Source: Terriglobia bacterium
GTDB lineage: Bacteria; Acidobacteriota; Terriglobia; Bryobacterales; Bryobacteraceae
Direction of reading: 5' to 3'
Assembly: GCA_021324185.1 (NCBI GenBank)
Contig: JAJPJN010000183.1
Location: forward strand, 1-52,623
DNA length: 52,623 bases
The stretch's first letter is position 1. Each line of letters starts with the position of its first letter. The translations under genes were made by a program, and so were the position numbers. Under the pieces are notes generated by a model, which saw only the letters and a program-made list of their open reading frames with translations, ran no database searches and was not told where the DNA came from. This document shows positions 1 through 8,734 of the stretch, piece by piece.

Positions 1-198
1 ACCGAGCTGAATTCCAACCTGCTTTCCGGCACCGAACGCGGCCGCGAAATCCTGCTTCGCACACCCATGAACCGTTTCGGCGAGCCGCATGAGGTCGTCG
101 GCGCCGCTGTTCTCCTCGCCTCCGACGCGGCTTCCTTTATTACCGGCCAGTGCATCGCCGTCGATGGCGGATTTCTCGCCTCCGGCGTCAATTCCTAG
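1..198 (+). CDS. SDR-family oxidoreductase, C-terminal end (5' truncated by window)
   Basis: The frame is open from base 1 to TAG at 196-198 and gives the last 65 residues of a classical short-chain dehydrogenase. What is visible is the C-terminal signature: RFGEPHEVVGAAVLLASDAA, then FITGQ and VDGGF. In SDRs this part closes the substrate pocket and the tetramer interface. The Rossmann nucleotide site and the YxxxK catalytic residues would lie left of the window, so substrate and cofactor cannot be read. The next gene starts 9 bases later behind a GAGGA-like ribosome site, so the two are probably co-transcribed. A role in sugar or polyol oxidation is inferred only from that neighbour. Confidence 0.85.
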   Translation, partial: TELNSNLLSGTERGREILLRTPMNRFGEPHEVVGAAVLLASDAASFITGQCIAVDGGFLASGVNS

Positions 199-207
199 AG
201 GACACAC

Positions 208-1446
208 ATGAATCCTATCCCGCAAGACAAACAAATCGCACTCGTCGATCGCCTCATCCAGGCGTGCGGCGGTGCTTACTCACCGGAAATTCGGCGGCGC
301 TACTTCATCACCGGCCCCCAATGGGCGCCCTCCTATGAAGGGCAAGCCGTATTTCATGCTCCCGTCCGTTCCCGCATCAGTTTCGAAAAGGTAATGGAGG
401 AGTACAGCAAAATCGGCGTCGCGTATTGGTGCACCCACGATACCGACGTGATTCCGGCTCGCGACTTGTTCACCCCGCGCCAGGATGAGATCGTTCAGAG
501 CATCAAGGACAGCCTCAAAAAGTACGGCCTCCAGTGCTCCATGGTGACAACGGAAACCTTCCATCATCCCGTCTGGGCCGCGGGTCCCTCTGCCGAATCC
601 CCCTCCGTTCGTGAATATGCCCGCAAGCGCCTCATCAACACAGTCGCAATCGGCCACGAATTAGAAGCTCGCTATTGCGTCTACTGGCCCGGCATGCTCG
701 GCTACTACTTCCAGGGCGTCATCGACGAAACTCAAACCTTGCGCTGGTTCGCTGAAGCCATCAACGCCGCCTGTGAGGCTGATATCCAAATCGCCGCTCA
801 AAAGCAACGTCCGCCTTTGAAGCACGCGCTCGAAGCCAAACCGTTTGAGCCGCAGGCCGAAATTTTGCTGCCCACCTCGGACGCCATGCTGGCCTTCATT
901 TTTTCCGGCCTGATCACGCATCCGGAAATGGTCGGCCTGAATCCGGAATATCTACACGAGTTGATGTGGGGCGCCGCTCCCCGCGCGGCCTTGGCCCGCG
1001 CGCTGATCTGTGGCAAGCTCTTTCATTTCGATATCAATGACGGCTACCGCCTCAAGCACGATGTCGATATCGCCATCGGTCTCGTCAATCCCCTCGACTG
1101 GCTCAACGTGCTCGTGCTGCTGCGCTCTCACGATTACCAGGGGCCCTTCAACCTCGACTACAAACCTCCCCGCACCGCCAGCAACTACGGCGTCTGGGCG
1201 GTCAGCGTCCCCACCATGATCGACCGCTTCATCACTCTCTGGGAAATGGCCGGCGACGTCATCAGCGACCCCATTATCAAAGAAGCGACCGATGCCTTAA
1301 AGGCCGGTGGCGCAGGCGCAAATCCCGAGGACGTCGATTCGGTTGTCAATGCCAATAAGGAGCTGCTGTCGCTTCACGAACTCGTCGCGCACCGCATCTT
1401 CCAGATCCTCATTGGCGCCCATCGCGGCCGCATCTACGCGCTTTAG
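208..1446 (+). CDS. xylA: Class I xylose isomerase homologue
   Basis: A 412-residue TIM-barrel sugar isomerase. The metal and catalytic residues of actinobacterial-type xylose isomerase can be recognised in order: THDTDVIP (His/Asp), EAKP (Glu/Lys), NPEYLHE (Glu/His), KLFHFDIND (Asp), KHDVD (two Asp) and NLDYKPPRT (Asp). Family role: aldose-ketose interconversion, typically D-xylose to D-xylulose, using two divalent metals. It is divergent: the usual WGGREG active-site strand reads WPGMLG, and the N-terminus is longer than in Streptomyces enzymes, so the true substrate may differ. It lies 9 bases after an SDR gene and converges on an arabinose operon, which fits pentose use. Start chosen for the GAGGA-like site just upstream. 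Confidence 0.8.
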   Translation: MNPIPQDKQIALVDRLIQACGGAYSPEIRRRYFITGPQWAPSYEGQAVFHAPVRSRISFEKVMEEYSKIGVAYWCTHDTDVIPARDLFTPRQDEIVQSIKDSLKKYGLQCSMVTTETFHHPVWAAGPSAESPSVREYARKRLINTVAIGHELEARYCVYWPGMLGYYFQGVIDETQTLRWFAEAINAACEADIQIAAQKQRPPLKHALEAKPFEPQAEILLPTSDAMLAFIFSGLITHPEMVGLNPEYLHELMWGAAPRAALARALICGKLFHFDINDGYRLKHDVDIAIGLVNPLDWLNVLVLLRSHDYQGPFNLDYKPPRTASNYGVWAVSVPTMIDRFITLWEMAGDVISDPIIKEATDALKAGGAGANPEDVDSVVNANKELLSLHELVAHRIFQILIGAHRGRIYAL

Positions 1447-1460
1447 TGACGCTCGCTCTC

Positions 1461-1506
1461 GTGGGGCCGGGCTTTCCAGCCCCCCGCCGCCTTTCCAGGC
1501 GGCGCC
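1461..1506. repeat. Dispersed two-hairpin repeat, copy 1
   Basis: Two short hairpins sit side by side between the convergent ends of the xylose-isomerase homologue and araD. The first pairs GGGCT with AGCCC around TTCC. The second pairs GCCGCCT with AGGCGGC around TTCC. A second copy lies at 9670-9714: the first hairpin there uses a different but still paired stem (AGCCT/AGGCT), while the second hairpin is identical. Compensatory change in one stem suggests the structure matters. It could serve as a bidirectional transcription stop or as a REP-like element. There is no U-tract. Confidence 0.7.
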
Positions 1507-1528
1507 TGCTTCCTGCTTCCTTCTTTCC

Positions 1529-2224
1529 CTACCCCGCTTGCCCGTAATACGCATCCGGCCCGTGCTTCCGCAAAAAATGCTTGTCGCGCAGCACCGTCGA
1601 AATCTCCGCGACGTCGGCCCGAATCGTGACCGTCAGAAACGCCAGATGCGCCAGTTCTTCCAGCACGTTTGCGATATGCGCAGCCGTGCCCGGCGATCGT
1701 CCCCAGCAGAACGGCCCGTGTCCCGCAACCAGCACAGCCGGCGTCGCCAGCGGGTCCAGATTTTGGAAGCGCCGGATGATCACTCCACCCGTATTGTGCT
1801 CGTAGTCGGATTGGATCTCATCGGCCTGCATCTCGTCCGTCACCGGAATCGGTCCCCGGAAATAATCGGCGTGCGTCGTGCCGAAGCAGGGAATCTCTTT
1901 CGCCGCCTGCGCCCAGGCCGTGGCATAACGCGAATGCGTGTGCACAATGCCGTTGACGCCTTCAAATGCGCGATACAACGCAAGGTGCGTGGGCAGATCA
2001 GAGGACGGCCGCAATTTCCCTTCGACGATTCTGCCATCCAGATCCGTCACCACAAGATCGTTTGGCGACATGCCCTGGTACGGAACGCCGCTCGGCTTGA
2101 TCACAACTTTCCCGGAGCGCCGGTCAATCCCGCTGGCATTCCCAAACGTAAAGATCACCAGCCCGCAACGCACCAACTCCTGATTGGCGTGGAAAACTTC
2201 CTCGCGTAACGTGTCCAACATCAT
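1529..2224 (-). CDS. araD: L-ribulose-5-phosphate 4-epimerase
   Basis: A 231-residue class II aldolase-family epimerase, the same length as E. coli AraD. It converts L-ribulose 5-phosphate to D-xylulose 5-phosphate, the last step of arabinose entry into the pentose-phosphate pathway. The zinc histidines are visible as HTHS (His95, His97) and GHG (His169); Asp120 and the C-terminal YYGQ tyrosine are also in place. The frame stays open further upstream, but the start is set at the ATG that overlaps the araB stop by 4 bases, implying translational coupling. It is the last gene of the operon; its 3' end faces the xylose-isomerase homologue across a two-hairpin repeat. Confidence 0.95.
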   Translation of the reverse strand: MMLDTLREEVFHANQELVRCGLVIFTFGNASGIDRRSGKVVIKPSGVPYQGMSPNDLVVTDLDGRIVEGKLRPSSDLPTHLALYRAFEGVNGIVHTHSRYATAWAQAAKEIPCFGTTHADYFRGPIPVTDEMQADEIQSDYEHNTGGVIIRRFQNLDPLATPAVLVAGHGPFCWGRSPGTAAHIANVLEELAHLAFLTVTIRADVAEISTVLRDKHFLRKHGPDAYYGQAG

Positions 2225-3810
2225 GATGAGAGCCGCCTTGCCTGTTGCGCAATGAGGCGCAGCTCCGGCAACACATCGCCCACCGCGATGGCGCTCGAAT
2301 CTCGCGCCCCGAATCCGAAATAGAGACGCTTGTAAAGCGAATAGAGCTTCTCGTAGACAGCGGCGCTGGCCGGGTCCGGCAAAAAAACGCGATGCGGCGG
2401 GCACAGCTTTTCCTGTGCCGCTTGAATTGTCGGAAACGCTTTGGCCGCCAGAAACGCAAAAATCGCCGAGCCGAGACTCGTCACATCTCCTTGTGGCACC
2501 AGAATCGGTTTGTTCAGCACATTCGCATACACCTGGTTCAGCGTGTCGTTACGCTGCGGGATGCCGCCGCCATTGATGATGCGCCGCACATCCGTCCCGT
2601 GCTCTTCCATGCGCTCCAGAATGATGCGCGTGTGAAAAGCCGTGCCTTCAATGGCTGCAAACAGCTCATCCGCCGCCGTGTTCGTCAGATGCCATCCGAA
2701 CGTGATGCCGCCCAGTTCGGGATTCACCAGCACCGTGCGGTCGCCGTTGTCCCAGCTCATCCGCAGCAGCCCGCTCTGGCCTGCGCGGTATCCCGTAATT
2801 TCCTGCGCCAGCCTGCCCGCGCTCGTTCCCGCGCGCCGCGCAATCGCTTCGAAAATATCGCCCACCGCCGAAAGGCCCGCTTCGATCCCCGTCATCTGCG
2901 GATCCACTGACCCGGGCACAACGCCGCACACTCCCGGCACCAGGTTGTTCTCTCTGCTCAACCCGATAATGCACGTCGATGTGCCGATCACGTTCACCAC
3001 ATCGCCCAGCTTCACGCCCGCCCCGATCGCGTCCCAATGCGCATCGAAAGCGCCCACCGGCACAACCGTTTCCGTCGATAACCCGAGCTTTTCCGCCCAC
3101 TCGCTGCTCAACTTTCCCGCGATCACATCGGAGGTCGAATACCGGCCCGGCAATTTTGCCCGAATCCCGCCCAGCAGCGGATCGACTGCGGTTAAAAATT
3201 CCTCCGGCGGTAATCCGCCCAGCCCCGCGTTCCACATCCATTTGTGGCCCATCGCGCAGATGCTGCGCGGCGCATCCGCCACGGTCTTGATTCCGCAAAG
3301 CACCGTGGCCACGTAATCGCAATGCTCGAATGCCGAAACCAAACCGTCCCGTTTTTCCGGATTGTGCCGCAGCCAGTGCAGCAGCTTCGAAAATCCCCAC
3401 TCGGAGGAATAGACGCCGCCGCACCATTCAATCGCCTTCAGCTTCAGCTCGTGCGCTTTGCGTGTAATTTCGGCGGCTTCGCGCCAGGCGCGGTGATCGC
3501 ACCAGAGATAGTAATCATCCAGCGGCTCGAGATTTTCGCCCACCGGAATCACGCTCGATCCGGTCGTATCAAGCGCAATCGCTTTCACCGCGCTCCCCTC
3601 TACTCCCGCCTCCGCCAGCGCTGTGCGTGTCGCACGTGCCAGCGCCGTCATGTGGTCTGCGTGGCTCTGCGTCGCGTAATCGGGATCGCTGCGCAGCCGG
3701 TGCAGCGGGTATTCGGCCGTCGCCGATCCTAACCGCCCGCGCTCGCTATCGAAAATAGAAACCCGCACGCTGAGCGTGCCGAAATCGACGCCCGCTACAA
3801 CGGTGCTCAT
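2221..3810 (-). CDS. araB: L-ribulokinase (FGGY family)
   Basis: A 529-residue FGGY-family carbohydrate kinase most like ribulokinase, which phosphorylates L-ribulose with ATP. The N-terminal ATPase-fold domain begins VVAGVDFGTLSVRV. The substrate-side segment reads LDTTGSS with a nearby DDYYLWCDHRA. The C-terminal domain carries INGGGIPQRND and the GDVTSLGSA loop, as in AraB. Length and order match the family. The ATG at 3810 is preferred over one four codons upstream because it overlaps the stop of the isomerase gene by 4 bases, the coupling used throughout this operon. It also overlaps araD by 4 bases. Confidence 0.93.
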   Translation of the reverse strand: MSTVVAGVDFGTLSVRVSIFDSERGRLGSATAEYPLHRLRSDPDYATQSHADHMTALARATRTALAEAGVEGSAVKAIALDTTGSSVIPVGENLEPLDDYYLWCDHRAWREAAEITRKAHELKLKAIEWCGGVYSSEWGFSKLLHWLRHNPEKRDGLVSAFEHCDYVATVLCGIKTVADAPRSICAMGHKWMWNAGLGGLPPEEFLTAVDPLLGGIRAKLPGRYSTSDVIAGKLSSEWAEKLGLSTETVVPVGAFDAHWDAIGAGVKLGDVVNVIGTSTCIIGLSRENNLVPGVCGVVPGSVDPQMTGIEAGLSAVGDIFEAIARRAGTSAGRLAQEITGYRAGQSGLLRMSWDNGDRTVLVNPELGGITFGWHLTNTAADELFAAIEGTAFHTRIILERMEEHGTDVRRIINGGGIPQRNDTLNQVYANVLNKPILVPQGDVTSLGSAIFAFLAAKAFPTIQAAQEKLCPPHRVFLPDPASAAVYEKLYSLYKRLYFGFGARDSSAIAVGDVLPELRLIAQQARRLSS

Positions 3811-5228
3811 CCCTTGTGCCAATACACGTCCCAGCCCAGATATCTCTCCGCCGCTTCGTACACAATTCCAGCCGTGTGCGAAAGATTGGCCGCCGTGTGG
3901 TGCTCGAATCCCTGCTCGCAGATGAAATGCAGCAAGCCCTGCAGATTTGGAATCTTCACCACGCCGGCGCCGCCGAAGGTCTGGAGCGGGTCATTCGTAA
4001 ATTCGCCGTCTCCCACGTAGCCGCGAATTCCGCCTTCGCGGTCCCGGGTGGAAAACCGCGCATAGCTCATCGGCCCCGCTTTCACCCGGCCGTACAGCGT
4101 GCCGAACGTATTCAGCTTGCCCACCGTGCCCGCGATAATCTCCTGGTATTCCATCTTCACGTCCGTGAAGAAATGCTTCGGAAGATTGCTGCAGTGAAAG
4201 CAGACGGCCTTATTCGGATCGTCGCCGTAGTTATTGTTCCAGTCGAGCAGCGCGCTCGGCGTTCCGGAAGCCAGCCGCAAGGCATGCATGCTGACCACTC
4301 CGACGATATCCACTTCACAGGCGCTCGACATCAGGTTGTTGCTCATCATGCTCATCACCGTGCACGGCACCACGCCGAAATACTCTTCGAGTGCCGTCCA
4401 GCACTGCACTGCGCTGATTGCAACCTCCTGCTCGCGCATCCAGCCGTCGATCACCGCGCCCAGCTTTGCCATCTTCAACAGCGATTCGGCGGGCACATCG
4501 CTTGTCGTTACATATGCCTGAATATCGGCCAGCTTTTTCTGCGCCGCTTCGTCGCTGTCCGCCATCCGCTGGATGCGCCCCAAAATTTCGGAAAGATCAA
4601 TCGTCACCACCGAAATGCCGCTCGCTTCCAGCAGCTTTTCGCTGTAGCGAACGGTGTTGAATGCGGCCGGACGCGCCCCAATCGATCCCACGCGCATGGG
4701 CCGCAGCCCGCGGACCACCCGGCACACCCCCATGAACCACTGCAGATCTTTGCGGAACTCATCCGAATCCGGCGCTTCCGTATGCAAACTCGTCAGCGAA
4801 TAAGGAATGCCATACTGCATCAGGTTATTGCAGGCCGACATCTTGCCGCAGAACGAATCCCGCCGGTCGCGGATCGTCATCCGTTTCGGATCGTCCGGCG
4901 TCGCCTGAACCAGAACCGGCGCCTGCAAAGTCGATAAGCGCAGCGTATCGGCAATTGCGCGCTCATCGCCAAAATTCGGTAGCGATACAATCACGCCGTC
5001 TATCGTGTCGCGATTTTTTCGAAACAGGTCCGCGCACCGCTTCGCTTCTTCGAATGTCTCAATGGCGCCGAATTTCGATTCCTCCGGCGTAAGCGCCACA
5101 ACCTGAACTCCCGCCGCCTTAAGCACACGCAGCATGTCCTCGCGTCCGCTGGCTGCAAGATGATCTGGAAAAAAGCCGCGATTGCCGACAATCAGGCCCA
5201 GCCGGACGGGCGATGTTTCTGTAGCCAT
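3807..5228 (-). CDS. L-fucose/L-arabinose isomerase-family protein (predicted arabinose isomerase)
   Basis: A 473-residue protein of the fucose/arabinose-isomerase superfamily, not the canonical AraA. Visible landmarks are an N-terminal flavodoxin-like region (LGLIVGNRGFFPDH), the DSFCGKMSACNNLMQYGIPY stretch, a metal-site region with CEVDIVG, and KAVCFHCSNLPKHF near the C-terminal domain. Its place between transporter and araB/araD strongly suggests it converts L-arabinose to L-ribulose, replacing classical AraA; that is inference from context. The start codon follows directly on the TAA of the 71-residue membrane protein, and its stop overlaps araB by 4 bases. It could instead prefer another aldose such as fucose. 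Confidence 0.82.
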   Translation of the reverse strand: MATETSPVRLGLIVGNRGFFPDHLAASGREDMLRVLKAAGVQVVALTPEESKFGAIETFEEAKRCADLFRKNRDTIDGVIVSLPNFGDERAIADTLRLSTLQAPVLVQATPDDPKRMTIRDRRDSFCGKMSACNNLMQYGIPYSLTSLHTEAPDSDEFRKDLQWFMGVCRVVRGLRPMRVGSIGARPAAFNTVRYSEKLLEASGISVVTIDLSEILGRIQRMADSDEAAQKKLADIQAYVTTSDVPAESLLKMAKLGAVIDGWMREQEVAISAVQCWTALEEYFGVVPCTVMSMMSNNLMSSACEVDIVGVVSMHALRLASGTPSALLDWNNNYGDDPNKAVCFHCSNLPKHFFTDVKMEYQEIIAGTVGKLNTFGTLYGRVKAGPMSYARFSTRDREGGIRGYVGDGEFTNDPLQTFGGAGVVKIPNLQGLLHFICEQGFEHHTAANLSHTAGIVYEAAERYLGWDVYWHKG

Positions 5229-5444
5229 TTACGGTTTCTTCGGAAAAAATTTGAGGAAGTAGAAAAGCCCGATCGCCAGCAGAACAAAACCCCACCAGAT
5301 GCCGGCGTGCAGGCTGAAAAGAACCGGCGGATTAGCCGGCGGCGTCCCCAGCTCGTAAAAGCCCGTCGCGGTGATCAGAACGCCGTAGATCGTCAGCAGC
5401 GTGCCGATGAAAAACCAAATCGAAATAAATCCGGGACCGTGCAT
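5229..5444 (-). CDS. Small two-helix membrane protein in arabinose operon
   Basis: A 71-residue protein with two hydrophobic helices, around residues 6-27 and 46-66, separated by a Pro/Gly-rich loop and ending in a lysine-rich tail (FFPKKP). I do not recognise a named family. It begins 6 bases after the SSS symporter stop, and its TAA is immediately followed by the isomerase ATG, so it is translated in step with its neighbours and is unlikely to be a spurious ORF. Some SSS-type symporters have a small membrane partner; by analogy this may be an accessory subunit of the adjacent transporter. That is inference only. Confidence 0.78.
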   Translation of the reverse strand: MHGPGFISIWFFIGTLLTIYGVLITATGFYELGTPPANPPVLFSLHAGIWWGFVLLAIGLFYFLKFFPKKP

Positions 5445-5450
5445 ATGTCT

Positions 5451-7136
5451 CTACCAGAAAATAATGTTTAAAACGACAAAAACAACGAATACAACACCCG
5501 CCCAAAAAATCGGGCGATGAACCAGCGGGATCGATCCTTCCGACGGAATGTCGGTTGCGCCATAGACCAGTCCCTTCAACTCCGCAACCGGCTTCGGACG
5601 CGTGAACATGCTCACCACCACCGTCACCACCACGCAGATGATCCAGGACCACAACGCTCGATACATGTTTTCAGCCATGTTCTGCGCATTCGGCGATAAC
5701 GCAATGTAGCGCAGCGCCGAGGGATCAAAATGCACCCACAAAAACATGCTGATCGAAGAAACCGTGCCCGCCAGCAAGCCCCAGAATCCCGCCGCAGGCG
5801 TCGCGCGCTTCCACAACATTCCCAGAATCACCGTTCCGAATAGCGGCGCAATGAAAAAGCTGAACAGTGCCTGAACATAATCCATGATGCTGAGAAATTG
5901 CATCACCACGTAAGCCGTCGCAATGCTCACCAGAACGCCCAGCAGCGTGCACCAGCGCCCCATCGCCACGTAGTGGCTGTCCGATGCGCGCGGCCGGATC
6001 AGCGCGCGATAGATGTCGTAGGTCCAAACGGTCGCAAATGCGCTCACGTTTCCCGCCATGCCCGACATGAATCCCGCAATCAGAGCCGTAATCCCCAGCC
6101 CCAGCAGCCCCGGCCCGCAGTAGCGCGCCAGCATCATCGGCAGCACTTCGTTGTAGGTATGCGCGCCGTGCATTGCTGCTGCCTGCGATTCGCCCACCAG
6201 ATGCTCCGGCAACACCGCAAGACCCAACAGCCCCGGAAGAATCACGATAAACGGCACCGCCATCTTGAACGCCGACCCGATAATCGGAGCCATCTTCGCG
6301 CTGCGCAGATCTTTGGCCGACAACACGCGCTGCACCACCAGAAAATCCGTCGTCCAATAGCCGAACGAAATCACAAAGCCCAGGCCCAGAACAATTCCGG
6401 TCCAATGAATGCCCATCGGATTCGCCGTAAACGAACCCAGCCCTGCCCATAAGTGCGTGTAGTCCTGGCCGGGGAAATTGGCGTGAATGCGCCGCACCAT
6501 CCCGCTCCACCCGCCCGCTTCCACAAGCCCCAGAATCGAAACCACAATCGCGCCCAGCCAGATCAGGAAAAACTGCAAAACTTCGTTGAAAATCGCCGAC
6601 AGCAGCCCGCCCAGAAAAACATAAGCAGCCACCGTAATCGAAGAAACCCAAATGCTGAAGTGGATGTCCCAGCCCAGCACAATCTTCATCACCAGCGCCA
6701 TCGAATACATATTGATGCCGCTCATCAGAATCGTCATGAAGCCGAACGTGATCGCCGAAAGCGCGCGCGCCGATTCGCCGAAGCGCAGCTTCAGATAACC
6801 GGGCACCGAGTGCGTGCGCGAAATGTAATAAAACGGCATCATCACAATGCCCAGAAACAGCATCGCCGGAATCGCGCCGATCCAGTACCAGTGCGTCGCC
6901 AGAATCCCGTATTGATAAGCCGAAGCCGCCCAGCCCATCAGTTCCAGCGAGCCCAGATTCGCGGCTACAAAACTTAATCCCGCGATCCACGACGTCATAT
7001 CGCGCCCGGCCAGAAAGAAATCTTCACCCGTCTTCGTGTACCGCTTCAGATAGATGCCGATGCCGAGCACCATCACGAAATACAGTCCAATGACAACGAG
7101 GTCAACCGGACTGAGAGTCAGCAGTTTCTGGTTCAT
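5451..7136 (-). CDS. Sodium:solute symporter (SSS family), predicted arabinose transporter
   Basis: A 561-residue integral membrane protein with about 13-14 hydrophobic helices and SSS landmarks: the N-terminal DLVVIGLYFVMVLGIG helix, GEDFFLAGRDM, an SGLT-like stretch around ALIAGFMSGMAGNVSAFATV, and a long C-terminal helix. The family uses the sodium gradient to import sugars, amino acids and other small molecules across the inner membrane. Its first four bases overlap the end of the upstream arabinofuranosidase, and a small membrane gene follows after 6 bases. The operon context predicts import of L-arabinose or short arabino-oligosaccharides. Confidence 0.92.
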   Translation of the reverse strand: MNQKLLTLSPVDLVVIGLYFVMVLGIGIYLKRYTKTGEDFFLAGRDMTSWIAGLSFVAANLGSLELMGWAASAYQYGILATHWYWIGAIPAMLFLGIVMMPFYYISRTHSVPGYLKLRFGESARALSAITFGFMTILMSGINMYSMALVMKIVLGWDIHFSIWVSSITVAAYVFLGGLLSAIFNEVLQFFLIWLGAIVVSILGLVEAGGWSGMVRRIHANFPGQDYTHLWAGLGSFTANPMGIHWTGIVLGLGFVISFGYWTTDFLVVQRVLSAKDLRSAKMAPIIGSAFKMAVPFIVILPGLLGLAVLPEHLVGESQAAAMHGAHTYNEVLPMMLARYCGPGLLGLGITALIAGFMSGMAGNVSAFATVWTYDIYRALIRPRASDSHYVAMGRWCTLLGVLVSIATAYVVMQFLSIMDYVQALFSFFIAPLFGTVILGMLWKRATPAAGFWGLLAGTVSSISMFLWVHFDPSALRYIALSPNAQNMAENMYRALWSWIICVVVTVVVSMFTRPKPVAELKGLVYGATDIPSEGSIPLVHRPIFWAGVVFVVFVVLNIIFW

Positions 7137-8734
7137 GCGAGGTCGAGTTCTAATCTTGTCACGGACGCCGGCGCAAAGCGATAAATAAAAGGCGATCCAA
7201 CCTGCACCGCCGCTGCTGCCGCCGGTCTCACCGCCTCCGGCTCGGCGAACGTGTTGCGCGCATGAATATCGCTCGCCGTCAGCACCGTCGCACGGGCATT
7301 TTGAATACGCGCGCCGCCGGCAATCGCAATCTCCGTCTCCTGTGCGTTCTGCACATCCGGATTCGTCACCGTCAGAACCAGCCGTTTATCCCGTAGCGAA
7401 CAGGAGCCTGCCAGGCCGAAAATTCCTTTGGCCGCTGGATCGGAAACCTTCGGTGCATTGAACACCGTCCGCACTGCCGTGTTCCCCTGATGCGCCGCAT
7501 ACATATCGAACACGTGATACACCGGCGTCACCGTGAACTTGTCCTCAGCCGCCAAAAACGAGGTGTGAATGTTATTGATCATCTGCGCCGCATTCGCCAT
7601 CGCCACCTTCTCCGCATTGCGGTTGAAAGTGTCCAGCGTGATGCTCGAAACCAGCGCATCGCGCAGCGTCGGATAGTAGGCCCACAGGTAATTGGGCGCA
7701 ATCGGCGGGTCCGCCGTGTGGTGCCAGGCGCCCCATTCGTCGACCACCAGCTTCACCCGATGCTCGGGATCGTAGCCGCCCATGACCTGCCAGTGCCGCG
7801 TCACCAGCTCTTCCATGCGGTTCGCTCGGTTCAGTAACTCGTACCAACCCGCGGTATCGAATTCATTCGCCACTCCGTTGCCGGTCGTCCCGCAGTAATA
7901 ATGCAGCGCTGTCCCGAAAATCCGGTTGAGCCCGCCCCGGCCGTGTTCCATCATCTTTTGAAAGAAGCTGTGCGTCCAGGCGTAATCGGCCCCATTCGGG
8001 CCCGAGGCAATGTACTTTAAATCTATCCCGAAAGTCGGAACCCAGGTGATAAAGCGCCGGAACTCCACCGCGTATTCGTCACCGGTAAAATCGCCGCCGC
8101 AGCCCCAGCTTTCATTTCCCACGCCCCAGTACTTGACATCGAACGGCTCGGCATCGCCGCCCTGCGCCCGCAAATCCGCCATCGAAGTTTTGCCGCGCGG
8201 CGAGTTACAGTAATCGATCCATTCGTAAAAATCGAACGCATTCAGGCTGCGCAGATTGCCCGCAAAATACGGCTCGGCGCCGGCCAGCTTGCAAAACCGC
8301 GCAAATTCATTCGTGCCGAACCGGTTCGGCTCATACTTCTGCGGCCCGCCGCTCGATTTCCTCAGAATGTCGGTCTCCGCCCAGAAGTTGGTTCGCGTCG
8401 GCCGCTTATCCACCGGCCCCACGCCATCGCGCCAGTTATAGCTATCGGCAAAACAGCCGCCCGGCCAGCGAATCACCGGCGCCTGAATGCGCTTCAGGTG
8501 ATCGATCACGGATTTCCGGATCCCGCCCACATTCGCAATACGAGATCTCTCGCCCACCCAGATCCCGTCATAGATGCAGCCGCCCAGATGCTCCGTAAAA
8601 TGCCCGTAAATGAGCGGCGAAATCGTGCCGGCCGGCTCATCCGGCAGAATCTCGATCCGCGCCCCGGCCGCCAACGTGGTGCGCGGCGCCAATGCGAGTG
8701 CGGCCGCCGACAGCAGGAACTCTCTTCTATTCAT
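7133..8734 (-). CDS. Secreted GH51-type alpha-L-arabinofuranosidase
   Basis: A 533-residue GH51-family enzyme that releases L-arabinose from arabinan, arabinoxylan or oligosaccharides. The acid/base Glu208 lies in VGNESWG and the nucleophile Glu333 in VVDEWGAW, in a TIM barrel followed by a C-terminal beta domain. The N-terminus MNRREFLLSAAALALAP looks like a signal peptide with a weak Tat-like start (NRREF), so export is likely. It is the first gene of the - strand operon and overlaps the transporter by 4 bases (ATGA). Extracellular or periplasmic release followed by SSS uptake makes a coherent scheme. No regulator gene is adjacent, so the inducer system is not visible. Confidence 0.94.
   Translation of the reverse strand: MNRREFLLSAAALALAPRTTLAAGARIEILPDEPAGTISPLIYGHFTEHLGGCIYDGIWVGERSRIANVGGIRKSVIDHLKRIQAPVIRWPGGCFADSYNWRDGVGPVDKRPTRTNFWAETDILRKSSGGPQKYEPNRFGTNEFARFCKLAGAEPYFAGNLRSLNAFDFYEWIDYCNSPRGKTSMADLRAQGGDAEPFDVKYWGVGNESWGCGGDFTGDEYAVEFRRFITWVPTFGIDLKYIASGPNGADYAWTHSFFQKMMEHGRGGLNRIFGTALHYYCGTTGNGVANEFDTAGWYELLNRANRMEELVTRHWQVMGGYDPEHRVKLVVDEWGAWHHTADPPIAPNYLWAYYPTLRDALVSSITLDTFNRNAEKVAMANAAQMINNIHTSFLAAEDKFTVTPVYHVFDMYAAHQGNTAVRTVFNAPKVSDPAAKGIFGLAGSCSLRDKRLVLTVTNPDVQNAQETEIAIAGGARIQNARATVLTASDIHARNTFAEPEAVRPAAAAAVQVGSPFIYRFAPASVTRLELDLA

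Noticed and set aside
3816-4937. 373-codon + strand ORF opposite the isomerase gene
   Set aside because: His/Arg-rich shadow composition and no ribosome site; the - strand frame has clear family motifs.
5725-6990. Long antisense or alternate-frame ORF of 421 codons inside the SSS symporter
   Set aside because: It is an out-of-frame shadow of a GC-rich membrane gene with biased Asp/Gly/Arg content and no family pattern.
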